Assembly: GCF_028583425.1 (NCBI RefSeq)
Contig: NC_072797.1
Span: 22,664,001 to 22,728,000, forward strand
DNA from: Eublepharis macularius
Taxonomy: Eukaryota; Chordata; Lepidosauria; Squamata; Eublepharidae
Reading direction: 5' to 3'
DNA length: 64,000 bases
Of this stretch, positions 53,431 through 64,000 are shown piece after piece (position 1 is the first letter of the stretch; each line of letters starts with the position of its first letter). A program made the position numbers and the translations under genes. The notes below the pieces were generated by a model that saw nothing but the letters and a program-made list of their open reading frames with translations, did not search any database and was not told where the DNA came from.

Positions 53431-53488
53431 ATGACTGACATTCTCTGCGACTGGCTGAACAGAGAAGTGAAGCTCTCGCGGCCAGTGG
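53431..53488 (+). CDS. SPEF2: SPEF2 coding exon 1 (start codon to first donor)
   Basis: First coding exon of sperm flagellar protein 2, a large axonemal protein of the central-pair C1b projection needed for sperm tail assembly and normal ciliary motility. The exon encodes MTDILCDWLNREVKLSRPV plus the first base of the next codon, matching the known SPEF2 N-terminus in length and pattern. The ATG follows a CpG-rich 5' UTR in good context (C-rich, G-A after the ATG). The exon ends G|GTGAGT, a consensus donor, in phase 1. Joining it to 59144 makes an Asp codon and keeps the frame open. Identification rests on all three exons together reading as one collinear SPEF2 N-terminus. The transcription start is not determined. 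Confidence 0.93.
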
Positions 53489-53701
53489 GTGAGTCTTGCC
53501 TTGCAAAGAGGGGGAGTTGGGGGGGGGCTTCTCTTCCTGGCCCCACGGGCACGGGGGACACTGCGAGCGAGCGCCCAGTTCCTAGAACCAAGAGGCACCG
53601 GGGCTTGAACTCGCCTGCCAAGTCTTGTCCCTCTGCCCTCAAAGCGCTTGGCCCCATTCCCGGAGATTGGAAGTCCTTTGTTTGTTTGTTTGTTTTTAGT
53701 T

Positions 53702-54345
53702 ATTCAGTCTTGTTGAAGGGTACTTTGCACACACCTTGACGAAGGGGGAAAAGTACTTTGCACACGCCCAGAGGCACTCTGCTAAACTAAAATGAAATAA
53801 TTTGAGGGTTAGTCCAATTGAAGGAAAAGCACTTTGCACACAGCTTGATGATGAAGGAAAACAAGAACTTTGCACGAAGCCAGAGGCACTCTGCCAAACC
53901 AAAAATGAAATGAGGGGAGGGGGGTATTCAGTCTTGAAGGTAAAGTACTTTGCACACATCTTGATTAAGGACAACAAGTACTTTGCACATGGTGACAGGC
54001 ACTGTGCTAAACTAAAATGAAATAATTATTTGGGGGTTATTCAGTTTTAAAGGAAAGTACTTTGTATACACCTTGATGAAGGAAAACAAGTATTTTGTCC
54101 AGTCCAGAGGCACTCTGCTAAGCTAAAATTTTAAAAATTTTAAGAGCCTGCGAAAGCGGGGAGGATGGAATATAAATATAATTTAATATAATAAATTAAA
54201 TTAAATTAAAAAATAAAATATTGTTTGGTTACTCAGTCTTGTTGAAGGAAAAGTACTTTGCACGTACCTTGAGTAAGGAAAACAAGTACTTTGCACACAG
54301 CCAGAGGCACTCTGCTAAACCAAAAGTGAAATAAACAAGAGGGTT
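53702..54345 (+). repeat. Minisatellite in SPEF2 intron 1, about five 110-118 bp units
   Basis: A diverged tandem array. Each unit carries AAGTACTTTGCACACA twice, then CAGAGGCACTCTGCTAAAC, an AAATGAAATAA run and TTATTCAGTCTTG. Units start near 53708, 53817, 53935, 54048 and 54232. The fourth is interrupted by about 100 bp of AT-rich sequence (54125-54225) resembling a retrotransposon tail. A single related TACTTTGCACATG occurs near 54934. Open frames here are chance products of the repeat. Confidence 0.85.
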
Positions 54346-55800
54346 GTGGCACGTTAAATAAGTTTTGGTTAACATAAACCTGTGCTGACTAGAATCTATA
54401 TGTTTTTATTCTAGCATAACTTCAGGTGGACTCGGATAAGCAGGGATCTGATAAAGTAGCCACTAGTCCATGCAAGTTTGTGCTAGAATAAAAGTTAGTC
54501 ATTAAATTGCCAAAAGTCTCTTGACTGCTCCTTTGTATCGATTAACCACATATTTCTGGGGTATGCTTTAGCACTGAAAACAGGTGTAAAGCTTAGTGTT
54601 GCTCATGAACGGTAACCCTTTTCCTCAATCTCAGATGCATGAATCGGAGGAGGGGGAAGAAAAGGTGATGTGAATGTGTAATTTTTATTAAATCACACAC
54701 TCTGGCATGGTGCTAGGATTCTGCTTTTGGCTGATTTTCAGATTAATTATGTCTTGGCACAATTAATTGTGAGAAAAGGTATTCTGTAGATAAAAACACT
54801 TTGCAGGGGGTAAACTTATGACTAGAGCTGGGTTGGAGGAGGCAGTGTATTTCAAGACTCCAAAATTAGCAATAGAAATTGTTGCATTAAGAGACAAATC
54901 ACCCGGTGATAGGGAAGGTCAAATTCTTGTAATACTTTGCACATGCGGTTTCTTCTGCTCCTGGTTTGGAAATGTAGCATCAAGCCAATAATACAGAAAT
55001 CCCCCACTCCAAATTAAGCACAGGTACAAGAATGTGCCACACGTTACATGTGGGGTTGTGTGGATGAAGGCCCTCATGGTTTTCCTTGCCATCATCCTTT
55101 TTCCAGCTAATACCAAACATTCAATCATGGCAAGACCAATGTGAAGCTTCTAGCATACCATATTCTAGAAAGACCCTGTATACTAAGCTATGTAGTCCTG
55201 TCTTCTCGACCCATCCCATGCACCTTATCCTGCTGTGCTTCACTGTAGTACATGTATTGATTTGCTTTTCCTGCTGGATACTCAGTCGTTTAAATTCTGC
55301 CCGCGTTTGGAAATAATGACCAACTCCTCATCCTGTTGATAAGGTGAAACTTCCATGTAATAAGCTGTCGTTGTTTTAAAAATGTTAATCCAGATATAAT
55401 CAGTACTCCTGCTGGGTACAGTTAACTAGGAGATCTGTCCAGGGGAAGTTGGGTAGACAGATGGTGTGAAGAGCAGCTGAGCACCAATGGACAGCTGGAA
55501 CAGGCAATGTTAGAAAGGAGATGGCTAGAGACAGTGGGAAGCTGCATTGGCTGCTTTCCTTTCCTTGGGAAATATTTGGGAGTTTCTTCTTGTAAGCCAT
55601 GTTATTTAGTGCCTGAGTAGGAAGGAATCTCTGGATACTGCCCAAGTTTGTGGATTCAAGACCACCTGACAGGTATCCTTAGACTATTTTCACAATTGGA
55701 TCTGAGCAAATGTCTTTCCCACTATTATCCTCTATCATATATTCCAGCAGCCATTAGATACAAATGCGGACAAACAGAAGCTTAAAAGAATGTGGAGAGT

Positions 55801-56020
55801 AATAACAACAGCAGTAGCAGCAGCAATAATAACAATAATAGATTTATATACCACTTTTCAGGACAACTTAATGCCTGCTCAGAGCAGTTTACAAAGTATG
55901 TTATTATTGTCCCCACAATCACCCTGTGAGGTGGGTGTGGCTGAGAGAGCTCTGGAAGAGCTGTGATTGACCCAAGGTCACCCAGTTGGCTTCAAACGGA
56001 GGAATGGGGAAGCAAACCCC
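55801..56020 (-). mobile_element. tRNA-derived SINE in SPEF2 intron 1, minus orientation
   Basis: Begins with the (AAC/AAT)n complement of the GTT tail, then ATTTATATACCACTTTTCAG, GACAACTTAATGCCTGCTCA, GAGCAGTTTACAAAGTATGT, TCACCCTGTGAGGTGGGTGT, GACCCAAGGTCACCCAGTTG and GGAATGGGGAAGCAAACCCC. Antisense to the gene. Confidence 0.8.
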
Positions 56021-56189
56021 AAGACAAGAAAGGAAAAGCTTGGAAAATTAGCTTCTAATTGTAGTCCTTCCATGCACACTTCTAGGGTAGCTAGAGGCCA
56101 ACATTTACCTTTAAAAAGACGCATGTGGCTACTTCCGTCTACCCTCTGCTCTTTGGTTATCTTCTAGTGCTGTTCTAATTTACCTAAGG

Positions 56190-56345
56190 TGACCCCAGTA
56201 GGGGGCTTGCAAGGCAAGTGAGAAGCAGAGTTTGCTTGCTATTACAGGAAAGTCCTTGGTCTCGCATCCAAGTACCAATCCTGCATAGCTTCCGTGAGCT
56301 GATGAGGTTGGCCTATACCATGCTACCTTCCCTCTCTCGCCTGCT
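56190..56345 (-). mobile_element. 5S rRNA-derived SINE, diverged, in SPEF2 intron 1
   Basis: On the minus strand: CTCATCAGCTCACGGAAGCT, ATGCAGGATTGGTACTTGGA, TGCGAGACCAAGGACTTTCC. Against 5S rRNA these keep GGAAGCTA-GCAGG and GTACTTGGATGCGAGACC. The body (GCAAACTCTGCTTCTCACTT) is shortened relative to 5493. Older than the other copies. Confidence 0.6.
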
Positions 56346-57564
56346 GTGCTAAAATCACTATTTATTATAACAGGTTGGGAAGTGGGTAAGGGCAGCAGAG
56401 CAGGAGTAAAAGAGTCTCTATCCTGTCTTGGACCTTTCACTGGTCCAGGCATACATGAGATATTTGGCTATTTATATTAGAGAGAAATGTAACCTTGAAT
56501 TTGGTCAGCAGGTTCAGTGTCACTGCTTAATGCAGTACGGTGTGATCCAGCTATATACTGTGGTTTGCAAGGATGCTTCCCCTTTCCCCTAATTTTTCAG
56601 GGCCTGGGAGGCAGTATAAACAGAGGCTTTATCCAGCTCCCCCACCTGGTGACCAACCACACATAGCTTGTGAGCGGCATTTGGCTTTGTGGCTCATGAG
56701 CAGAGCAGGCTTGTGAATGCTTTGGGGAGGCAGTTCGGCATGTACTTTGGTATATTTTCTCAGTTCATAAGTGAAATACCTTTGTAGATAGTGCTTGTTC
56801 TGAGTTTCACAACACCTTTCACATTCCCAGAACTCCCCTTGGGCAAAAAGCAGGGAGGTTTTTCGTCAGCCAGCGCTCTTATGCGGATTCAAGAGACCCA
56901 CAGCGGTTGGGTTTCCTGCATTAATAAGGACTCTGGAGGGTGGATCTTTCTAGTACATATGTGTTTATCCAGCAGTTCTTACTGTTTCAACTACAAATGC
57001 CTTCCCTCCAGAGAAAAATCTTATCCACACCGAGCAATGAAAATTCTCTAATGGAAAGCAGAACTAGCAGATTTCTAGCTCTCTTTGGACTGTGGGAGCA
57101 GGCAATTATATAAACACTTAAATTGCCCTTATGCCTCCTGGCTTCTCTATGCCATGTATTGACTGAAATTATGGTATCCTTGCTATCCATGAGCAGAGCC
57201 TTCAAATACTGAGAACTTAAGTGCCTGAACCTTCTCCTTGTGTGCTCACTTAGGACCAATGCAGATATTAAGACAGAAGAGTAGGATTTGCTTCCTTGGA
57301 GATTCTTTCCGTAGAGCTACAGCAAAATGTGGTTCAGGTTACCTTTCATCTCATCCCCAAAGCTCTGTCCAAAAGATACATATGGTAGTTCTTCAGATAT
57401 TTTTTTTTTAGTTAGTGCAAAGGGGCAGCTGGGTTAGGCTCTTTCTTCACAGTTTCTTCTGCCCCAGTTCAATGCTTTGGGGAACTTTCCCCCCCTGTTT
57501 CTTTACAGCATTGTGGGGTATTCATGCACTTCTGGGTGTTTCCCTGGCATTTCTCCAGTTATTG

Positions 57565-57840
57565 ACCATTTCCACACGTCCTTAAAGGGACGGCCCACTC
57601 ACTGAACTCTGCTGACTTTCCCCCTTCACTCCACACATCTCCAGTTTTAAAACAGTAACAGGCTGTTTGGCTTCTGTTTTTTCTGAGAACACACTTTCCT
57701 GCGGTCCCCGAAAAGGTGTGGACAAAACGGAAGCCAAACAGCTTGTTATTGTTTTAAAATTGGAGACGTGTGGAGTGAAGGGAAAAGCCAGAGCAGTCAG
57801 TGAGTGGGCCGTCCCTTTAAGAATGTGTGGAAAGAGCCGT
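57565..57840. mobile_element. Palindromic MITE in SPEF2 intron 1
   Basis: Left arm CCATTTCCACACGTCCTTAA-AGGGACGGCCCACTCACTGA. The right arm is its near complement (TCAGTGAGTGGGCCGTCCCT-TTAAGAATGTGTGGAAAG). Second-level arms AGTTTTAAAACAGTAACAGG and AAACAGCTTGTTATTGTTTT pair as well. The terminal TTTCCACAC resembles the ends of 5228 and 38491. Confidence 0.75.
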
Positions 57841-58439
57841 TTTCAAACCTGCTTTGTTCCAGAGTTTTGGGAAGATTGCAGTAAATTCTGAATAGCTGCT
57901 GTATGGGTGGGTAAATTTGGAATTTCCCACCCATATGACAATAATTTTCCCTGACCCTGTGCCTGCAGCAGCAGCTATTATTATTGTTGTTGTTATTAAA
58001 AACAGCACTGGTATATTGTTATAGTGACATACCACTGTAACAATAGGTGTAACAGGTTCTATGAATTCTCAGCTTTTATTTTTAAAAATTCTTGGGGAGA
58101 CATAAGGAAAAGGCATATCTTCACCGTGACAGAAGCTAGAGACTTACTTAAAAAAAAAAAGCAAGTCTCTAAAAAAGTAAGTTTTAAAAAAATGAAAACT
58201 GAGAATTCACAGAATACTGATTTTTAAAAATCCTTTGATACAGCCTTTAATAGATCATGTCTTCCTGTTGATGTGTTTGGAGGTAGAAGTGGGTATCAGA
58301 GAATGTGCCTTGGACTGGTTTAAGTTGTCATTTAACGGACTCAGAGGGTTGCTGTGGGGCACCACCTGTCTTCAGTGTGGGAATTATCAGTGTGGGTTCT
58401 TATCCCTCATGTTATTCAGTCCCTACATAAAATTTTCAT

Positions 58440-58560
58440 ATGCATACCCTATTACATTGTTTATTGAATGCTGTTGATCATAGTCACGTACGTTGTGTAA
58501 TCTGCCTTGAGTTTCAATGGGAAAGATGGACTACAAATAACATAAATAAAATAATTGTAA
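58440..58560 (+). repeat. LINE 3' tail in SPEF2 intron 1
   Basis: ATTACATTGTTTATTGAATG, TTGTGTAATCTGCCTTGAGT-TTCAATGGGAAAGATGGACT and ACAAATAACATAAATAAAA. Same signature as 34255 and 52085. Confidence 0.5.
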
Positions 58561-58744
58561 AAGCCCTGGTGGCTTATGGGAAGGGGATAGTCACTGCTGT
58601 GGGACTGAGCCAGGGAAACAGAAGGGAAACTTGCCACATGGAAGCTCTGGTGCCACTGTGCTTTACCTGCAGCCGCACCAACAAAGGGGAAACAACAAAA
58701 GCCCATCCTTGTGTGGAAACACCCTTAGTTCGTCATGGTAAAGT

Positions 58745-58822
58745 GAAACAAAAGTCCAGTGGCGTCTTAAAGACTTTCATGCTGTTTGTCCTTAAAGTGC
58801 CACTGGACTTTTGTTTCCTTTT
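58745..58822. repeat. Short fold-back repeat
   Basis: GAAACAAAAGTCCAGTGGCG at the left and GTGCCACTGGACTTTTGTTTC at the right, with TTAAAGACTTTCATGC between. Arms belong to the family at 3055, 11245 and 29680. It lies 320 bp upstream of SPEF2 exon 2. Confidence 0.6.
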
Positions 58823-59143
58823 GTATCATGCATGCTTCATCTTGGAAAACAAGGATATTGTTTGGTTGTTGTGGATCAGTAGATTATTGATCGGTGGTTT
58901 CTTTCCATGCCAGCCTCCTTCTCTGCTCCCCCCAAGATAAGCGTCCCTTTTACCTCAGCTGCGTGGGAACAGAGCACAGGAAAACAGCCTTCATGCCCCT
59001 GTGGTAACATTCCAGTCAGCCCATATATTTGAACAAAGGGATGAAATGTGTGGCTCAATCTAATAAACCCTGGCTTATATATTTTTTTCCATGAAATAAT
59101 TGAAAAGGCAATGGCAAAACAGCTCCTTTTTTCATTAAACTAG

Positions 59144-59246
59144 ATCAAGAATCTTTTGCCAGAGAATTTTCCTCTGGATTCCTGATTGGAGAACTTCTAC
59201 ACAAATATGAACTTCAGGATGACTTTGACCAGTTTTCGCAAAGCAG
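59144..59246 (+). CDS. SPEF2: SPEF2 coding exon 2
   Basis: A 103-nt internal exon with a pyrimidine-rich acceptor ending TAG and donor AG|GTTAGT. Read in phase with exon 1 it encodes DQESFAREFSSGFLIGELL then HKYELQDDFDQFSQS, the middle of the calponin-homology-like domain. The segment contains the conserved FSSG-x-L-x-GE and LQDDF core of the SPEF2 family. It leaves phase 2, so an Arg codon is completed by the first base of exon 3. Intron 1 (53489-59143) is about 5.65 kb and intron 2 (59247-61207) about 1.96 kb. The exon is too short to stand out as an open frame alone. Confidence 0.93.
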
Positions 59247-59934
59247 GTTAGTAGTTTTAAGGCAGCTCTCATGCAGCGTTCCTGGTATATGCATGAACAT
59301 CAGGTCATTAACAAGCGGTACGCTGTGGTTTCACCGAATTTAGTTTGTGTGAATTACAGAATTGCTAGCCTCATGGATGTTCCTGTAGGACAAAACTTGG
59401 TTCACTCGCCTTGGTAGTTCTGTTATCCTCAGTCAGCTCCCTTAAACCTATTGCTAGAAAGTGAGGACAAGTTACGTCATCTGTTCCACAGTGGTACATG
59501 CCCAGACATGTTTGTTTGGTTATTTAGAATATTTCTATGCCACCTCTTCAGAATCCTGCTTGTGGTGCTGCTAATATGTGTGCACATTTTAACTACAGTA
59601 GAGCATCTAATTCGGCTGTCACTAATTCATAGAGGGATGTAAGAGGGCAGCTTCTGTGTGGCCAGCCTTAGAAAGTGAGATGGTTAAAACCAGATGTTTC
59701 TGGATCAGGATGTGGCAAATCACATCCATTTGTTTAAAAATGTATATACTGCATTACAGATTTCAAGGTGGTTTACAATTTCATATAAACATTAACTACA
59801 GATAAGTCACTCACGCCTGTCCACAGATACAGAATCATAACAAATATTGCCCCCGTATATCAAATACCTGTTTAGAAAGCTCTATCTTGCATTGCCTCCT
59901 AAATTCTAGCAATGATCATATGACTTCCTCTGAG

Positions 59935-60150
59935 GGGCTCATTCTGCAAAAATAAAGCTTTTGCTAAGGAAGCTGGTGCCAGGGCTGTAGCTGAGCTTGT
60001 ATGATGGGACATTGGGTTGGGACGTCTGCTGGGCAAAGCGCAGTTGATGCTCAAGTTGGTAAAGAGAGAGGCAGTCCAATAAATATGTTGGTTCCATTGG
60101 TTCCAGTCTGTGAAGGGCCTTGAAAGTCAATACTGTCACTTTGAATTGTA
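59935..60150 (-). mobile_element. L2-type LINE C-terminal fragment in SPEF2 intron 2
   Basis: On the minus strand: FKVTVLTFKALHRLEPMEPT, YLLDCLSLYQLEHQLRFAQQ. This parallels FKVLVLTFKALSGLGPAYLR-DRLSLY at 26455. A short diverged piece. Confidence 0.6.
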
Positions 60151-60284
60151 TTTGTTTGTTTGTTTAAAAAATGTATATACTGCCTTTCCTTGTGGCTTTA
60201 GGTAGCTTACAAATCACAATTTACATCATAAGAACTGTGTTGCCACTTTCTGCCAGTGGGTGAAGACTGTTTTTTTTTGTTTTG

Positions 60285-60535
60285 TTTCATTTGGCATTCC
60301 CTTAGTGACCCCAATGTTTTAATTGTCGTTTTTATGTGTTCTTATGTATTTTAACTCTCATTTTAATTATTTTAATGATCTGTTTAATTGTTTTAATGAT
60401 GTGTTTTTGTTGGCTTTAATAGTTTTTAAAGTGTGATTTTTTTTTTATTATGTATGTTTCAATTTCTTAGCTGCCTTGGTGGCCCTTATACGAGCAGAAA
60501 GGCAAGGTATAAACAAATAATATAAAACATACAAA
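60285..60535 (+). repeat. LINE 3' tail in SPEF2 intron 2
   Basis: T-rich body with AATTATTTTAATGATCTGTT, then CTTAGCTGCCTTGGTGGCCC, TTATACGAGCAGAAAGGCAA and GGTATAAACAAATAATATAA. Parallels 36040-36242. Confidence 0.5.
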
Positions 60536-61207
60536 ATACAAAGCCTCCAATTTCTCCCCCCCCCTCAATTGTTTGGAGCCAATATATGATTAAAAGCCAT
60601 GGGAAATAAATGTCTCTTCAGCAACTTTTGAACATTTCTAGGGACAGTGCTCCCCCCCTTCACTTCCTTAAGGAGCCCATTCCACAGGGTGGTCGCTACA
60701 ATGAAAAGGCACAGGTTCTAGTTGATGGTACCTTAAGTGGGGAAACAGCCAAGATTATAGTTGGGCCTGGAAATAAACAGAATCCAGGGCAGATGCTCCA
60801 GTGCAGGAGTTTGAAACTGCTGGCCTCTGTTAAGAGATAAACTCTCACACTCTGCAGTAGCACATGTAGCAGCTCTGGTTTGACCCCTGACATCTCTGAT
60901 TAAAACTGATCCTGTGTAACAGTGTTGTAAAAGACCTCTGTCTGAAGTCATTGATGCTGGCTGTAGATAACTCAACAGACTAATTCAATATGACAGTTGT
61001 ATTTGTTTATCTGGGAGTGGAGGATGGCTTTAGACTGCAAAGGTTCTGCTCTTCTGACGTCTGTTTTGCTTAGCTCTATTATTTGCCCAGGTCTTATGTG
61101 TATTGTAGAATGTGAAGCTTTTCAGGTAAACGTCTGAAAATACCTTTACATTCTCAAGCCAGAAGAGACCCTTATGCCATTACGTCTTCTGTTCTGTAAA
61201 CCTACAG

Positions 61208-61460
61208 AGTCGCCAGTGCAAAACTTAACAACTTTTCTCGCATGGAGCCCACCCTACAGCTCCTGGGCGTGCAGTTTGATCAAAACGTGGCCCGAAATAT
61301 CATGACGGAGCAACATGGGGCCGCCACCAAGCTTGTGTACCAGCTGTACGTGGCTCTAGAGAAGAAGAAGAAAGCTGGCCTCACCGGAGTCGCCATGGAT
61401 GCCATGAGACCCTCGGCGCCTGCAAAGCTCAAGAGTGTTGGAACTGAGATGTATCGAGAG
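61208..61460 (+). CDS. SPEF2: SPEF2 coding exon 3
   Basis: A 253-nt exon with acceptor CCTACAG and donor GAG|GTGAGC, ending in phase 0. It encodes about 84 residues beginning VASAKLNNFSRMEPTLQLLG and including LGVQFDQNVARNIM, the basic run EKKKKAGLTG, and a C-terminal KSVGTEMYRE. This finishes the calponin-homology-like domain and enters the linker that precedes the coiled-coil regions of the full protein (around 1,800 residues in mammals). All positions are open and there is no sign of pseudogenisation. The frame seen past the donor is intron read-through. I could not find the next exon in 61461-64000, so it should lie to the right. Confidence 0.94.
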
Positions 61461-64000
61461 GTGAGCTTGTTATACATGGGCACCATTCTTTGTAGAGAGT
61501 CCTCTTTCGGCTGTGTGTAGCGTAGAAACTTCAAAAGAGAATATTTATTTTAAATATTTATTTATTTTTAAAGGGTTTTTAAAATTTTAAATAGATTTAA
61601 TTTGATAGCATTTTTATATGACAAGCTACTTTAAGAGCACTTTCAAGGGGTGGTATGTACATTTTTAAAATAAAACTAGTCAGTATTAAGAACAAATAGT
61701 AAAAAGTTAATACTTAAAAGTAATAGAGATTAAAAATTATAATCAGTTGAAAATCCACCAATATTTAAAACCAGAATCTAGATTTTAAAAAAATTATTAT
61801 GAAGTTTTCTGTGGCTGTGGCAGACTACTTTTTATCTAGAGCTTGATGATGTGTATGGTGGCTCCATTACACACATGAAGCTCCCCTAGCTACATGGGGT
61901 ATCTTGGTATGGGTATAAATTTGCATACAAGACACTATCAGAACGAGTAAGTTCCACAGGTGTTGATCATAGTAAACACCGTGTCTTACGTACTGATTTT
62001 ACCAACTCTGGGAGATTCCTGAAGCTGTCTTTCTCACATTAGTTCGGTGAAATACACGGTATTTTAATTACAGTCTGGTCTCCTTGCCTTGTCTTCTCCC
62101 AGCAAGTGTCTGAATTGTTCTTCCTACTCTCTGTCTTCAAATAAACAGCTGCTGGGCAAAGGCTTGCACTGTTAAACCATATTGGAAAACTGAAACTGGG
62201 CAAAATGCCCAGAAAGCTAAATAAGGAGATCCGAACTACGACTCACTCTGAACGTATGTTTCTTTTGTCTCACATACGTACACTCATGCTAAGCTGGCTG
62301 TGTTCCCTCTACCAGGGCGGCAGTTTCCTTAAAAGAGCCGCTTAACTGCAGACCAAATCCATACTGAGATGATTGCCGTGTTCTTTACACACACACACAA
62401 GCCCTCTATTTGTCACACATTTCTTCTTGGCTTGGACTGGGCTGCAGCAGCATCAAGTGACTATAAAAAGCCTGTTTCCGGATTTATGGCTCTTTTGAGA
62501 AGGCTTGATGAAATATTGTGGCCTTGGCCCAGCAGGGACAATTATTACATGTATGGAAGTAAGATTACAGGCACATGGCTCTGGGCTGGATGAAGAGGTA
62601 GGAGCTGTACGTGTGAATTCTTGCCTGATGAAGTTGCCTTATGTGCAGCTCTAGTTAGTGGTACCAGCTCTGTATGAAGGCAAGCATGGATGGGGCTGAG
62701 TGTAGTCTCCCCTTTCCCCCCTCCATGCCAAACATCTGCAGTCACCAGTTATACTGGGATATATAGGGAGCCCCGTGGTGCAGAGTGGTAAACTGCAGTA
62801 CTGCAGCCCAAGCTCTGCTCACAACCTGAGTTCGATCCTGGTGGAAGCCAGGTTCAGGTAGCCGGCTCAAGGTTGACTCAGCCTTCCATCCTTCCGAGGT
62901 CGGTAAAATGAGTCCCCAGTTTCCTGGGGGTAAAGTGTAGATGACTGGGGAAGGCAATGGCAAACCACCCCGTAACAAAAAGTCTGCCAAGAAAATGTCA
63001 TGATGCGAAGTCCCCCCATGGGTCAGTAATGACTCGGTGCTTGCACCTTTACCTTCTGTATAGCTGGGGTGGCCATGTGTCTACAGCTGCTTTCACACAG
63101 TGAGGAATATCCACATTGCTTTCATCACCTGTGGATGCAAAGTCACATAATTTACAGATAGAGCTTCCACAGGCAGGAATTTTCCACATACACTTTCCTT
63201 CATCTTGTTTCTGACTTTTCCCTTTCGTATGTGCTCTGCAGTGCCTCTGCATTAGCTCCCAGGGGTGTGATGGCCATGGTGCTATTATTTGTTGTTCTTT
63301 TCTTCATATGTGCACATATGCAAATAGTGTCCCCCCCCCCAAGTTGAAGTGCCACTACTTTTATTTTCTGTAGCTGGAGAGATATCTACACAGTGCAGTG
63401 CAGAAGGATTAGTTCAGCAGAGAATTCCTTCCTCCTCCCCCACCGAACTTTTTGCCTTATGGTGCTTTGGCACTAAGGTTATTATTGGTTTTAAAAAGAA
63501 AAAGCCCTATAGTGGTGTAGCTGGGGGGGGGGGAGGGAATCTGGAAAAATGGTACCCATGAGAGGTTGGCAAAGGCACCAAATAGGCAGGACCTTTGCAG
63601 GTCAGGAAAAGGTGTGCCATTCTTTCCAGCTGATGCACTAATGCAGTTGGGTTGACTTGGGAAAGTGTGTGTTGAGGAAGGGGGAAACCCTGACACAGGA
63701 TGATTACAGCACAACATGGTATGGAATCTCTGAAAAGCACTCCCATTTGGAAGCCAAGGTGGAGAAAAAGCTCCCTGGGGAAGCAAACTTTAGATAACAA
63801 GAGATTTTGTTTAAGCTGCCTGTACCAATTAAGCTGGTGCGAATGAAATAGTATGTTTTAGCATTTAGGTAAGTTTACTGTGGAACAAAAGAATGTCTTG
63901 CTATTTGTACTTCATGCATGGTTTCAACTTTCTACAGAGGTTGAAAAATATTTTGCTATTAATCATGAATGTTATTCTATTTTTAAAAGAGTTGGAACCT
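61461..64000 (+). other. SPEF2 intron 3 (partial)
   Basis: Follows the GTGAGC donor at 61461 to the window edge. Contains the Sauria SINE at 62767-63056, short AC and homopolymer runs (62388, 63339, 63521) and otherwise unassigned sequence. No exon matching the next SPEF2 segment was found. Confidence 0.8.
62767..63056 (+). mobile_element. Sauria SINE in SPEF2 intron 3
   Basis: GAGCCCCGTGGTGCAGAGTG, GACCTGAGTTCGATCCTGGT (intact box B region), GTAGCCGGCTCAAGGTTGAC, CCATCCTTCCGAGGTCGGTA, CTGGGGAAGGCAATGGCAAA and GACTCGGTGCTTGCACC. Closer to the expected consensus than the 16176 copy, with a full GTTCGATCC box B, so probably younger. Confidence 0.93.

Larger units (their letters stand above)
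53030..53680 (+). promoter_or_regulatory. CpG-island promoter of SPEF2
   Basis: CpG dinucleotides are abundant from about 53030 to 53680 and scarce in nearly all other non-repeat sequence of the window. The stretch spans the SPEF2 start codon and its first donor. No TATA box is obvious, so a dispersed CpG-island promoter is likely. An NRF1-type palindrome and an RFX X-box sit within 110 bp of the ATG. The apparent long minus-strand frames here are a by-product of high GC content and are not called as genes. Confidence 0.8.

Noticed and set aside
53220-53657. 145-codon minus-strand frame over the SPEF2 promoter
   Set aside because: CpG-island composition suppresses stop codons; the frame is antisense to a well-supported exon and promoter and has no known motif.

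Overview
The window reads as nuclear DNA of a squamate reptile (lizard or snake). The strongest pointers are two copies of the tRNA-derived Sauria SINE (about 16176 and 62767), 5S-rRNA-derived SINEs, L2, R4/Dong and Penelope-like retrotransposon pieces, and many short inverted-repeat DNA transposons. There are no bacterial or organellar genes and no dense coding. Most computed open frames are chance frames inside repeats. No tool was run: family names rest on motifs, terminal repeats and target-site duplications read by eye.

The one gene identified with confidence is the 5' end of SPEF2 (sperm flagellar protein 2, also called KPL2) on the + strand. Coding exons lie at 53431-53488, 59144-59246 and 61208-61460, joined in frame for 138 residues. 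They encode the N-terminal calponin-homology-like domain, and the gene runs off the right edge. Its promoter is a CpG-rich stretch (about 53030-53680) holding a perfect NRF1-type palindrome and a perfect RFX X-box just upstream of the start codon, as expected for a ciliary or flagellar gene. In mammals and birds the neighbour of SPEF2 is PRLR. No PRLR coding exon is recognisable here.

Layout: 1-53000 is intergenic and repeat-dominated. Landmarks are a candidate minus-strand exon with promoter-like sequence (3898-4160); 5S SINEs (5493, 27718, 29300); a perfect 243-bp tandem duplication (9784-10269); hAT-like non-autonomous elements with 8-bp duplications (11924-12221, 17791-18228, 43552-43962); a 2.16-kb element of the same kind carrying a minisatellite (13341-15502); an L2 3' end (26455-27425) followed by an inverted Penelope-like insertion; an L2-type reverse transcriptase split by a MITE (29985-30660); a 153-bp tetranucleotide repeat (38242); a 1.2-kb element with long inverted ends (38491-39676); an R4/Dong C-terminus with its restriction-like endonuclease (45035-45840); and a Penelope-like 5' coding region (50100-51745). 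From 53 kb on is SPEF2, whose first intron opens with a roughly 115-bp minisatellite.

Repeats are extensively nested (hAT in SINE, SINE in MITE, MITE in LINE), which gives relative ages of insertion. I found no convincing undescribed cellular system. The most original observations are the minisatellite-bearing hAT element, the possible minus-strand promoter/exon at about 4 kb, and the ribozyme-like fold lying within Penelope C-terminal coding sequence.
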